The notes below the pieces were generated by a model that saw only the letters and a program-made list of their open reading frames with translations, had not been told where the DNA came from and did no database searches. From an uncultured Clostridium sp. (GTDB lineage Bacteria > Bacillota > Clostridia > Oscillospirales > Acutalibacteraceae), in assembly GCA_902471875.1 (NCBI GenBank), contig CABRLN010000037.1:1-16884 (forward strand): a stretch of DNA of 16,884 nucleotides, written 5' to 3'. Positions 1-6,876 of the stretch are shown in pieces. The stretch's first letter is position 1; the number at the start of each line of letters is the position of its first letter. The position numbers and the translations under genes are program-made.

Positions 1-33
1 AACTTTTGAAAAAGTTTAATCAAAACTTTTAAG
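1..33. repeat. AT-rich overlapping inverted repeats at the window edge
   Basis: The segment at 1-7 (AACTTTT) can pair with 10-16, and 10-17 (AAAAGTTT) can alternatively pair with 23-30 (AAACTTTT). This could be the end of a terminator for a gene upstream of the window or part of the leader of the following gene. The window starts here, so the context is missing. Confidence 0.3.
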
Positions 34-89
34 TGTGTCGCAAACAGTCGGTGCAATAAATCATAATTTATATTACAGGAGATGTCTGT

Positions 90-671
90 ATGAAAATAAC
101 TGACTGGCTATTTAATGTTGGTGAAACGGAAAATGATGAATATCAGTATGTAATAAATATTGAAAACGAAATATGGCTTGCTTTTGCACAGGAGTTACTG
201 AATTGGAATGAAAAAGACATTTATGCAATATCTTTTTTTGTAGAGTTCGACCTTGATAATCAGTCAGATGTACGGCTTTACTTTGGTTATAATACTGAAA
301 CACAGTATAAAAACGAACGATGTGATGACATTGATGATGAAACTATACGGTGGAATTATAACTTTTGGCTGCAAAATGAAACCTTTTGCTTTGGTGAAGA
401 CAGTATGACAAAAAATATAATACAGCGGTGGTTAAAGCAACAAAAATTAGGTGCAGAATATGCTGTAGAGGAGCTTGTAAAAAATATTATTACAGCAGTT
501 CAAGAAATTCACAAATGTGGTATTATTGAGAAAAAGTTGGGTGCAGAAATACCTGTTATTATTCATACATATAGTTATCATGAAAATATTGCCAATATAA
601 ATATAAAAGCAAACGGTAAATATTTAGATTACGGTTTTGTGCATTATTGCTCAAGAAATTTTGAAGAATAA
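90..671 (+). CDS. Hypothetical protein, 193 aa, possibly immunity-like
   Basis: I do not recognise this protein. It is 193 residues, acidic and rich in Asn, Trp, Tyr and aromatic residues, with no signal peptide, membrane segment or metal-binding Cys/His cluster. A hydrophobic/acidic segment around residues 45-65 (SFFVEFDL, then RLYFGYN) looks like paired beta strands. Residues about 105-145 look helical. The end is beta-like again. Small acidic cytosolic proteins of this look are common among immunity proteins of polymorphic toxins and among DUF families, but I see no toxin gene beside it, so this is only a suggestion. The start is supported by AGGAGA at 77-82, 7 nt before the ATG. The gene is monocistronic and ends at a strong hairpin terminator shared with convergent asnB. 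Confidence 0.7.
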   Translation: MKITDWLFNVGETENDEYQYVINIENEIWLAFAQELLNWNEKDIYAISFFVEFDLDNQSDVRLYFGYNTETQYKNERCDDIDDETIRWNYNFWLQNETFCFGEDSMTKNIIQRWLKQQKLGAEYAVEELVKNIITAVQEIHKCGIIEKKLGAEIPVIIHTYSYHENIANINIKANGKYLDYGFVHYCSRNFEE

Positions 672-732
672 AAAATATTAACATATAATGATATAATTTG
701 AAGAATAATGTCTCTATATATCATATTAAAAA

Positions 733-771
733 CTCTACACATAGAATATAGCTATGTGTAGAGCTTTTTTT
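733..771. terminator. Bidirectional Rho-independent terminator
   Basis: A 12-bp perfect stem (CTCTACACATAG at 733-744 with CTATGTGTAGAG at 752-763) and a 7-nt loop are followed on the + strand by CTTTTTTTG. On the - strand the stem is followed by TTTTTAATA (complement of 724-732). It lies between the ends of two convergent genes and should stop transcription from both sides. Confidence 0.9.
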
Positions 772-797
772 GTTTATTGGCGTAATATTTAATATAT

Positions 798-2645
798 TTA
801 ATATATGCCTTCAATTTCTATGTTGTAGTGCTGCAACCAGTAATCTACCTGAATTAAATATGCAAGTATTTGCGGTGCACGCATTAACTGTCCGTACCAC
901 GGTGAGGTTATTTTGTTTGGATTTTCTATTATATTATTAATTGTTGAAATATCGAGTAGCTGTGTAATAGGACTTTTTTCTTTTATAAGCTTTAGCATTG
1001 CGTTTGACACCAGCTTGAAATAAACAGGATTATGTGTTTTAGGATATGGACTTTTTTTGCGCCATACAATTTCATTTGGAAGTATGCCGTCCATTGCGGT
1101 GCGTATAATACCCTTTTCTCTGCCGTTTAGTGCTTTTAATTGCCATGGCATATTATATGCATATTCAACCAGTCTGTAGTCGCAAAATGGTACTCTTACT
1201 TCTAAGCCACTGTACATACTGCACCTGTCCTTACGGTCAAGCAGCCCCTGCATAAACCAGTTAAAGTTAAGCACAAACATTTCTTTCATTCTGCCTTCAA
1301 GCTTGCTTTCGTCAGGCAGTTTGTCAACGTCCTTAATAGTTGATAAATATTTTTCGCGTACATATTCTTCGCCCTTTGGCAGTAAGCCTTTTTTCAGTAC
1401 GCTCCGTCTTATGTCAACACTGCGAGACCACGGGAAGGTATCTTCAAATAATATTGCTTCATTATGGTACCACGGGTAGCCGCCAAAAAGCTCATCGGCA
1501 CATTCGCCTGAAAGCGCAACAGTAAAATCTTTTTTTACCTCTTTGCAAAATAGTAAAAGTGATGCATCAACGTCAGTCATAGCAGGTAAATCTCTGGCAT
1601 TTACAGAGTCGTATAAGGCATGGAACAGACTGTTATTGTCAAGAACAACATTTTTATGGTTAGTGCCGGCAAAGTCGCTCATTTTCTGAATATAGTCACT
1701 GTCAGAATTTGGTTGGAACACACTTTTTTCAAAATATTTTGCATTATCTTCGTAGTCAACCGAGTATGTTGTTAACGTACCTTTGTCATGTTCTTTAAAG
1801 TAATCAGCAGAAAATTTGCTTATTATACTGGAGTCAAGTCCCCCGGACAAAAATGTGCACAGCGGAACATCTGATACAAGCTGTCTTGTAATGGAATCTT
1901 TAAGAAGCCAACGGGTGTATTCAATGGTTTCGTCTTTGCTATGAATATGTGGCGTTGCCTTTAATTTAAAATACCTGTACTTTTTAAAAATACCGTCCTT
2001 ATATGTTCCGCACTCACCAGGCAGCAGTTCAAAAACGTCTTTTATAATACCTTGACCTCCGCTTCGGCCCGGACCGATAAAGAATACATCCATAAGACCT
2101 TTTTCGTCAACAACAGGCTTAACCTTTGGGCATTGCAACAAGGTTTTTATTTCAGAAGCAAACAAAAATCCTCCTTTGTATTGATAATAGAAGAAAGGTT
2201 TTACGCCAATTCTGTCTCTTACCACAAACAATTTTTGCTTATCATGATCATAAACGGCAAATGCAAAAATTCCGTTTAGTTTTTCTACACATTTTTCGCC
2301 CCAATGCAAGTAAGCTGTAAGAACTACTTCTGTATCAGACTTAGTTGCAAATGTATATCCAGCCTTTGTAAGCTCATTGGTAAGTTCTTTTGTATTGTAA
2401 AGCTCGCCGTTATATACTAATGTACACTTACCCGATTTGCCTTTTTTTGTCATAGGCTGCAATCCGCCCTGAGGGTCAATGACTGTTAATCTTCTGTGCA
2501 TAAGGCACACAGTATTTTCTTTATTAAAGAATACCCCTTGCTGGTCAGGACCACGGCTTTTCATAGTGTTTACCATATTTTCAACAACTGTTCGTTGTTG
2601 GCTTAGGTCTGTATATCGGTCCAGCCATCCTGCTATTCCACACAT
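798..2645 (-). CDS. asnB: Asparagine synthetase, glutamine-hydrolysing
   Basis: Cytosolic AsnB-type enzyme that makes asparagine from aspartate, ATP and glutamine-derived ammonia. The N-terminal glutaminase domain (about 1-210) begins MCGIAG, so Cys2 becomes the catalytic N-terminal nucleophile after Met removal. Other class II amidotransferase motifs are HRRLTVID near residues 50-57 and YNGELYN near 78-84. The synthetase domain carries the ATP pyrophosphatase loop SGGLDSS at 267-273 and a later SGECADELFGGY motif. The length (615 aa) fits the longer Firmicute AsnB/AsnO group. I chose the ATG at 2645 rather than the in-frame ATG at 2663, because only this start exposes Cys2 and because AAAGGCGG (2653-2660) lies 7 nt upstream of it. 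The gene stands alone, divergent from nfnA. Which paralogue this is (vegetative AsnB or sporulation-linked AsnO type) cannot be told from the sequence. Confidence 0.95.
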   Translation of the reverse strand: MCGIAGWLDRYTDLSQQRTVVENMVNTMKSRGPDQQGVFFNKENTVCLMHRRLTVIDPQGGLQPMTKKGKSGKCTLVYNGELYNTKELTNELTKAGYTFATKSDTEVVLTAYLHWGEKCVEKLNGIFAFAVYDHDKQKLFVVRDRIGVKPFFYYQYKGGFLFASEIKTLLQCPKVKPVVDEKGLMDVFFIGPGRSGGQGIIKDVFELLPGECGTYKDGIFKKYRYFKLKATPHIHSKDETIEYTRWLLKDSITRQLVSDVPLCTFLSGGLDSSIISKFSADYFKEHDKGTLTTYSVDYEDNAKYFEKSVFQPNSDSDYIQKMSDFAGTNHKNVVLDNNSLFHALYDSVNARDLPAMTDVDASLLLFCKEVKKDFTVALSGECADELFGGYPWYHNEAILFEDTFPWSRSVDIRRSVLKKGLLPKGEEYVREKYLSTIKDVDKLPDESKLEGRMKEMFVLNFNWFMQGLLDRKDRCSMYSGLEVRVPFCDYRLVEYAYNMPWQLKALNGREKGIIRTAMDGILPNEIVWRKKSPYPKTHNPVYFKLVSNAMLKLIKEKSPITQLLDISTINNIIENPNKITSPWYGQLMRAPQILAYLIQVDYWLQHYNIEIEGIY

Positions 2646-2677
2646 ATAACAACCGCCTTTCATTATTTACTGTATTT

Positions 2678-2706
2678 ATTATATTCAGTGTTGGCTAAAT
2701 TGTTCA
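2678..2706 (-). promoter_or_regulatory. Predicted sigma-A promoter of asnB
   Basis: Read on the - strand: -35 TGAACA (2701-2706), a 17-nt spacer and a consensus -10 TATAAT (2678-2683). It predicts a short leader of roughly 25 nt before the asnB start. Confidence 0.65.
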
Positions 2707-2773
2707 TTGCATACATATGTTAATATAGAAAATAGTACAGATAATATAATTTTTATGCTGTAAAGTATTTTAG

Positions 2774-2801
2774 TAATTTATTGTTAAATAACAATAAATT
2801 A
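2774..2801. repeat. Perfect 12-bp inverted repeat, possible operator
   Basis: TAATTTATTGTT (2774-2785) and AACAATAAATTA (2790-2801) are perfect complements around a 4-nt centre (AAAT). There is no following T-run, so it is not a terminator in either direction. It sits between two divergent promoters, about 70 nt from the asnB -35 and 85 nt from the nfnA -35. A regulator binding site is plausible but unproven. Confidence 0.5.
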
Positions 2802-2885
2802 GGCTGTAGTTTAGTTAGAATAAACCAATACCCAAAACATTTACACAAAAAATTAAAAATATTGTCTATTTATATACACTAACAC

Positions 2886-2914
2886 TAGATTTTATACTTT
2901 TTTTGTGTTACAAT
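2886..2914 (+). promoter_or_regulatory. Predicted extended -10 promoter of nfnAB
   Basis: The extended -10 TGTTACAAT (2906-2914, TG-n-TACAAT) has a weak -35 TAGATT (2886-2891) at 17-nt spacing. The predicted start near 2921 gives a leader of about 45 nt. Confidence 0.6.
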
Positions 2915-2967
2915 GATAAGCAGTGTAAAATCATTTTCATATTTTGATTTTGAAAGGTGAGTTTATT

Positions 2968-3810
2968 ATGTACAAGATAGTAAGAAAAGAAGTGCTGAAT
3001 CCTACAGTTACGCTAATGGAAATTGACGCACCGCTTATTGCTAAAAAGGCAGAGCCGGGTCAATTTATTATTTTGCGTGTTGATGAGGATGGCGAGCGTA
3101 TTCCGCTGACAGTAGCCGACTTTGACAGAGAAAAGGGTACGGTTACAATTATTTTTCAAATTGTTGGTGCTACTACTGAAAAGTTGAATCATAAAGAGCA
3201 GGGTGACTGCATTGCAGACTTTGTAGGACCTTTAGGGGTGGCTTCTCATACTGACGGATTAAAGAAAGTAGCCGTTGTAGGAGGCGGTGTTGGTTGTGCC
3301 ATTGCATATCCTATTGCTAAAAAGCTTCATAATTTGGGCTGTGAAGTACACAGTATTGTAGGTTTTAGAAACAAAGACCTTGTAATTCTTGAAAAGGAAT
3401 TCGACCAAGTTAGTGATGTGCTTAAAATGATGACAGATGACGGCAGCCATGGCGAAAAGGGTTTGGTTACCGATGCTCTTAAAGCTTTAATTGAAAGCGG
3501 AGAGCAGTACGACGAGGTTATTACTATCGGTCCGCTTATAATGATGAAATTTGTCTGTAAGCTGACAAAGGAGTATAACATTAAAACAGTAGTAAGTATG
3601 AATCCTATTATGATAGACGGTACAGGCATGTGCGGCGGCTGTAGATTAACAGTTGGCGGTCAAACAAAGTTTGCATGTGTAGATGGTCCTGACTTTGATG
3701 GTCATTTGGTTGATTTTGACGAGGCAATTGAGCGTGGCTCAATGTACAAAGAGTTTGAGCGTCATGCACACAGCGAGGCTTGTAACCTATTTAATAAGGA
3801 GGTAAATTAA
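2968..3810 (+). CDS. nfnA: Ferredoxin:NADP+ oxidoreductase, small subunit (NfnA-type)
   Basis: FAD and [2Fe-2S] subunit of the NADH-dependent reduced ferredoxin:NADP+ oxidoreductase, which balances NADH, NADPH and ferredoxin in anaerobes by flavin-based electron bifurcation. The N-terminal FAD domain includes RIPLTVADF around residues 44-52. A nucleotide-binding glycine motif (GGGVGCA) lies at about 105-111. The C-terminal cluster site has Asp217, Cys222, Cys225 and Cys237 (DGTGMCGGC, then CVDGPDF), the pattern expected for an NfnA [2Fe-2S] site. The ATG at 2968 has AAAGGTGAG just upstream. An in-frame TTG at 2944 would lie upstream of this ribosome binding site and is rejected. Its stop is 2 nt from nfnB, whose AAGGAGG lies inside the nfnA 3' end. 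Older annotations call such proteins sulfide dehydrogenase subunit beta; it also resembles PyrK. Confidence 0.9.
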   Translation: MYKIVRKEVLNPTVTLMEIDAPLIAKKAEPGQFIILRVDEDGERIPLTVADFDREKGTVTIIFQIVGATTEKLNHKEQGDCIADFVGPLGVASHTDGLKKVAVVGGGVGCAIAYPIAKKLHNLGCEVHSIVGFRNKDLVILEKEFDQVSDVLKMMTDDGSHGEKGLVTDALKALIESGEQYDEVITIGPLIMMKFVCKLTKEYNIKTVVSMNPIMIDGTGMCGGCRLTVGGQTKFACVDGPDFDGHLVDFDEAIERGSMYKEFERHAHSEACNLFNKEVN

Positions 3811-3812
3811 TT

Positions 3813-5207
3813 ATGCCTAATATGTCTTTAAAGAAAAACGAAATGCCATCTCAAGAGCCAAATGTAAGAAATAAAAATTTTCTTGAGGTTGCACTTGGCT
3901 ATACAGAAGAAATGGCTCTTGACGAGGCACAGCGTTGCCTTAACTGTAAGCACAAGCCATGTGTAAACGGTTGTCCTGTACATATTGATATTCCTGCATT
4001 TATTCATAAGGTTGCAGAGGGGGATTTTGACCAAGCTTATAACATTATTTCAGAATCAAGCTCACTGCCTGCTGTATGTGGCAGAGTATGTCCGCAGGAA
4101 TCACAGTGTGAAAAGAACTGTGTTCGCGGTATTAAGGGTGAGGCTGTAGGTATAGGAAGACTGGAGCGTTTTGTAGCTGACAGACACAACAGCAATAACA
4201 ACGTTACTATCGAAAAACCACAGTCTAACGGTCATAAGGTAGCGATTATAGGTTCGGGTCCTTCAGGCTTAACATGTGCAGGTGATCTTGCAAAAAAAGG
4301 TTATGAGGTTACGGTGTTTGAGGCACTTCACCTTGCAGGTGGTGTTCTTGTTTATGGTATTCCTGAATTTAGATTGCCAAAAGCCATTGTTCAGAAAGAA
4401 ATTGATACGCTAAAGGCTTTAGGCGTTAAGGTTGAAACAAATATGGTTATTGGTAAAATTCTGTCTATTGATGAACTTATGGATGAATACGGCTTTGAGT
4501 CAGTTTACATTGGTTCAGGTGCAGGTTTGCCGAGATTTATGAATATTCCTGGTGAAAATCTTAAGGGCGTTTATTCCGCAAATGAATTTTTAACAAGAGT
4601 AAACCTAATGAAAGCATATAAAGAGGACAGCACAACACCTATTGCAAATTCAAATAAAGTTGCAGTTGTAGGCGGCGGTAATGTTGCAATGGATGCTGCA
4701 AGATGTGCTAAACGTTTAGGTGCAGAAGAGGTTTACATTGTTTACAGAAGAGGTGAAGACGAGCTTCCTGCAAGAGCAGAAGAGGTAGAGCATGCTAAAG
4801 AAGAGGGCATTATCTTTAAACTTCTTACAAACCCTGTTGAAATTATTGCAAATGACGAAAACAAGGTTGGTGCTATGAAGTGCGTAGAGATGGAGCTTGG
4901 AGAGCCTGATGCTTCGGGCAGAAGACGCCCTGTAGTAAAAGAGGGTTCAGAATTTGAACTTGATGTTGATTGCGTTATTATGTCCATTGGTACCTCACCA
5001 AATCCACTTATTAAGTCAACCACCAAAGGGCTTGAAACTCAAAAGTGGGGTGGAATTATTGCTGACGAAAATGGCTTGACATCTCGAGAGGGTGTTTATG
5101 CCGGTGGTGATGCTGTAACAGGTGCCGCTACGGTTATTCTTGCAATGGGTGCTGGCAAGACAGCAGCAGCAGCTATTGACGAGTATATTCAGAACAAGAA
5201 TAAATAA
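3813..5207 (+). CDS. nfnB: Ferredoxin:NADP+ oxidoreductase, large subunit (NfnB / GltD-like)
   Basis: Partner of NfnA, carrying the bifurcating FAD and two [4Fe-4S] clusters; it belongs to the glutamate synthase small-subunit (GltD/SudA) family. The N-terminal ferredoxin-like domain has Cys42, Cys45, Cys50 and Cys54 (CLNCKHKPCVNGC) and Cys89, Cys93, Cys99 and Cys103 (CGRVCPQESQCEKNC). A first Rossmann motif GSGPSG is at 147-152 (FAD) and a second GGGNVAMDAA begins at 287 (NAD(P)H). The C-terminal GGDAVTGA motif is typical of this flavoprotein family. The length of 464 aa is normal. It is translationally linked to nfnA and followed by a terminator. No glutamate synthase large subunit is adjacent and nfnA precedes it, so NfnB is much more likely than GltD. 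Confidence 0.92.
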   Translation: MPNMSLKKNEMPSQEPNVRNKNFLEVALGYTEEMALDEAQRCLNCKHKPCVNGCPVHIDIPAFIHKVAEGDFDQAYNIISESSSLPAVCGRVCPQESQCEKNCVRGIKGEAVGIGRLERFVADRHNSNNNVTIEKPQSNGHKVAIIGSGPSGLTCAGDLAKKGYEVTVFEALHLAGGVLVYGIPEFRLPKAIVQKEIDTLKALGVKVETNMVIGKILSIDELMDEYGFESVYIGSGAGLPRFMNIPGENLKGVYSANEFLTRVNLMKAYKEDSTTPIANSNKVAVVGGGNVAMDAARCAKRLGAEEVYIVYRRGEDELPARAEEVEHAKEEGIIFKLLTNPVEIIANDENKVGAMKCVEMELGEPDASGRRRPVVKEGSEFELDVDCVIMSIGTSPNPLIKSTTKGLETQKWGGIIADENGLTSREGVYAGGDAVTGAATVILAMGAGKTAAAAIDEYIQNKNK

Positions 5208-5216
5208 TAATATAAA
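5188..5216 (+). promoter_or_regulatory. Possible promoter overlapping the nfnB 3' end
   Basis: TTCAGA (5188-5193), a 17-nt spacer and TATAAA (5211-5216). The predicted start falls near 5223, inside the hairpin that follows, so any transcript would begin with that stem-loop. The -35 matches only 4 of 6 bases. It is proposed because the Dabb gene otherwise depends on read-through of the terminator. Confidence 0.35.
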
Positions 5217-5218
5217 CT

Positions 5219-5250
5219 AAAAGGAACAGTCATCTCACTGTTCCTTTTTT
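5219..5250 (+). terminator. Rho-independent terminator after nfnB, abutting the next RBS
   Basis: AAAAGGAACAGT (5219-5230) pairs with ACTGTTCCTTTT (5237-5248) across a 6-nt loop (CATCTC) and ends in a T-run to 5250. The next base begins AGGAGG (5251-5256), the ribosome binding site of the following gene. It therefore acts either as the nfnAB terminator or as an attenuator or 5' stem for the Dabb gene. Confidence 0.85.
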
Positions 5251-5264
5251 AGGAGGAAAATATA

Positions 5265-5555
5265 ATGATAAAACATACAGTATGCTTTAAGCTTAAAGAC
5301 AACAGCAAAGAAATGGTAGAAAAAACAGCAGATATTTTAAAATCTATGGATAGTAATGTACCTATGCTAAGGGGCATTGAGGTTGGGAAGGATTTTTTAG
5401 GCTCACCTCGTTCGTATGATATTATTCTTACTGTCACCTTAGAAAACGCAGAAATGCTTGATGCTTACCAAAACGATGAATACCATTGTAACGTGGTAAA
5501 AAAGCATATGCACAGCGTTACAGAAACAAGTGTAGCTGTTGATTATGAAATATAA
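5265..5555 (+). CDS. Dabb-family (stress-responsive alpha/beta barrel) protein
   Basis: Small 96-residue cytosolic protein. It has the Dabb signature: an N-terminal strand MIKHTVCFKLK, a helix with a long Lys/Glu-rich face, a glycine-containing segment (LRGIEVGKDF), then SYDIILTVTLEN and a final helix with the HxxH-like DEYHCNVVKKHMH stretch. Dabb proteins are usually dimeric ferredoxin-like folds. Many have no known function, although a few plant homologues act in polyketide cyclisation, and no catalytic claim is justified here. AGGAGG at 5251-5256 lies 8 nt from the ATG. The gene sits directly behind the nfnAB terminator and may be transcribed by partial read-through or from its own weak promoter. 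It ends at a bidirectional terminator. Confidence 0.82.
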   Translation: MIKHTVCFKLKDNSKEMVEKTADILKSMDSNVPMLRGIEVGKDFLGSPRSYDIILTVTLENAEMLDAYQNDEYHCNVVKKHMHSVTETSVAVDYEI

Positions 5556-5576
5556 TTTTAAATATTTATAAAAGAA

Positions 5577-5631
5577 AAGACATCTTTTTAGTAGATTTTG
5601 TGTAATCTTTGCTAAAAAGATGTCTTATTTT
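5577..5631. terminator. Bidirectional terminator with branched loop
   Basis: A perfect 15-bp stem (5577-5591 with 5612-5626) encloses a 20-nt loop containing its own 5-bp hairpin (AGATT 5593-5597 with AATCT 5604-5608). It is followed by ATTTTTA on the + strand, with a T-rich flank on the - strand. It separates the convergent Dabb and cyclophilin genes. Confidence 0.85.
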
Positions 5632-5644
5632 TATTGGGATTGAA

Positions 5645-6610
5645 TTAACCTTCGTAGTTTTTAATTTCAATATTCTTTATTTTAATGTCCTTAGATGGTT
5701 TGTCATTGTCGTCAGTTTCTGTACCTGCAATTTTGTCAACAATATCCATACCTTCATATACCTGCGCAAACACTGTGTGGCCACGGTCAACTGCATTAAA
5801 TGCACCGTCAAGTGTTGGGTTGCCTCCATTTTCTTCATACAGCTTTTTAACCGCATCACTAACTAAATCAGTATCAAGCATAAACGAACCGTACTGAGCT
5901 ACAAGTGCATCAAAGTTTTCAGTGCCATAGTACTGACACAACATAGGATAAAGCTGGCTTTTCCATTGACTTTCATAAGCTGACCATCCACCATTTTGTT
6001 TAAAAGTGTCAGCCTTTGCTTGGTTAATAAAGAACTGGCTTCCGTTTGTGTCTTTACCTGCATTAGCCATAGAAACCGAGCCTCTCAAATTGTACAGATG
6101 GTCGCTGAACTCGTCCTCAAATGAATCACCATAAATGCTTGTACCTCCTGTTCCGTTGCCATTAGGGTCACCACCCTGAATCATAAAATCTTCTATTACA
6201 CGGTGGAAGATAAGACCATCGTAATATCCGTCCTGTGCGTGCTTAACAAAGTTTTCAACAGTTTTTGGTGCAGCTTCAGGGAAGAGTCTTAAAGAAATAT
6301 CACCCTCAGATGTATGCATAATGGCAACCTGCTCACCACTTGCAGGTTTATCTAACTGATAGCCTTCTTTATGCTCTTTGTCCTCATATACCTTGGCATC
6401 TTTTTTTGTTGTTTTCAGTATATCTATTTCTGCATAGGTAGCTTGTTCTGTAGCTGCTGTTGAGTTACTTGAAGATTGTGAAGAAGTACCTGATGCACTG
6501 CTTGAAGAATTATCACTGTTACCGCAGCCTGTTGCACTAATTGCCATTGCACCAATTAGTGTAAGACACATTGCAGCAGAAATAATTCTTTTAATATAAT
6601 TCTTTTTCAT
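5645..6610 (-). CDS. Cyclophilin-type peptidyl-prolyl isomerase, lipoprotein
   Basis: Extracytoplasmic prolyl isomerase anchored to the outer face of the membrane. Residues 1-29 are a lipoprotein signal (MKK start, hydrophobic core, ATGC with lipidated Cys29). A Ser/Asn/Thr-rich linker runs to about residue 56. The cyclophilin domain spans about 93-318 with FHRV (active-site Arg137), FMIQGGD (Gln145), MANAG, GSQFF (Phe194) and HTVFAQV (His278). The domain is split by an extra segment of about 75 residues (201-275) where ordinary cyclophilins have a short loop, including the usual active-site Trp position. Similar insertions occur in cyclophilins of related gut Clostridia as far as I recall. 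GAGGAG lies upstream of the ATG. The gene is monocistronic; folding of secreted proteins is inferred. Confidence 0.9.
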   Translation of the reverse strand: MKKNYIKRIISAAMCLTLIGAMAISATGCGNSDNSSSSASGTSSQSSSNSTAATEQATYAEIDILKTTKKDAKVYEDKEHKEGYQLDKPASGEQVAIMHTSEGDISLRLFPEAAPKTVENFVKHAQDGYYDGLIFHRVIEDFMIQGGDPNGNGTGGTSIYGDSFEDEFSDHLYNLRGSVSMANAGKDTNGSQFFINQAKADTFKQNGGWSAYESQWKSQLYPMLCQYYGTENFDALVAQYGSFMLDTDLVSDAVKKLYEENGGNPTLDGAFNAVDRGHTVFAQVYEGMDIVDKIAGTETDDNDKPSKDIKIKNIEIKNYEG

Positions 6611-6686
6611 TTGTTACTCCTCATTTCAATAAAACTGGTTAATATCTGAAAATACAATATAAGTTTTTCAAATAAATCTATAATTA

Positions 6687-6715
6687 ATTTTAGTATAAAA
6701 AGTCATTTATTGCAA
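6687..6715 (-). promoter_or_regulatory. Predicted promoter of the cyclophilin lipoprotein gene
   Basis: On the - strand: TTGCAA (-35, 6710-6715), a 17-nt spacer and TAAAAT (-10, 6687-6692). The predicted start near 6680 gives a leader of about 70 nt. Confidence 0.65.
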
Positions 6716-6796
6716 TATATTTATTATAACTTAAAAGATAGTTTACAAACTTTTGTGTGATGCATTAAATAAAAGCATTATAAATAATCATTAGTT

Positions 6797-6825
6797 TTGA
6801 ATTAGTGTTGTATAGAGCATAAAAC
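6797..6825 (+). promoter_or_regulatory. Predicted promoter of the S1-domain gene
   Basis: TTGAAT (6797-6802), a 17-nt spacer and TAAAAC (6820-6825). An alternative pair, TTTACA (6742-6747) with TTAAAT (6765-6770), is weaker at the -10. A short 6-bp hairpin (TGCAGC 6833-6838 with GCTGTA 6852-6857, one G-U pair) lies in the leader. Confidence 0.45.
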
Positions 6826-6876
6826 GCTAAGCTGCAGCATATAATTTTTTAGCTGTAATAATTGGGAGGAAAGAAA

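Larger units (their letters stand above)
2646..2967. other. Divergent intergenic region, asnB/nfnA
   Basis: This 322-nt AT-rich gap contains no coding sequence that I can support. It holds the asnB promoter (2678-2706, - strand), a 12-bp inverted repeat (2774-2801) and the nfnA promoter (2886-2914). The nfnA leader contains a weak AT-rich hairpin (AAAATCA at 2927-2933 with TGATTTT at 2945-2951) just before the ribosome binding site. I see no T-box or other riboswitch. Confidence 0.8.

Noticed and set aside
2646..2663. Upstream ATG extension of asnB (six extra residues)
   Set aside because: It would remove the N-terminal Cys needed by the glutaminase domain, and the ribosome binding site lies inside the extension.
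2944..2967. Upstream TTG start of nfnA
   Set aside because: The ribosome binding site AAAGGTGAG lies after it, and the family N-terminus fits the ATG at 2968.
3327..3629. A 100-aa open frame on the - strand inside nfnA, and similar long frames inside nfnB, the cyclophilin gene, rmuC and pyrD
   Set aside because: They lack ribosome binding sites, have compositions expected from the opposite strand of a real gene, and match no family I recognise.
3813..5207. Glutamate synthase small subunit (GltD)
   Set aside because: No GltB large subunit is adjacent, and the gene directly follows an NfnA-type FAD/[2Fe-2S] subunit, so NfnB is the better call.
6862..6876. Upstream TTG start of the S1-domain gene
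   Set aside because: It overlaps the GGGAGGA ribosome binding site of the ATG at 6877.
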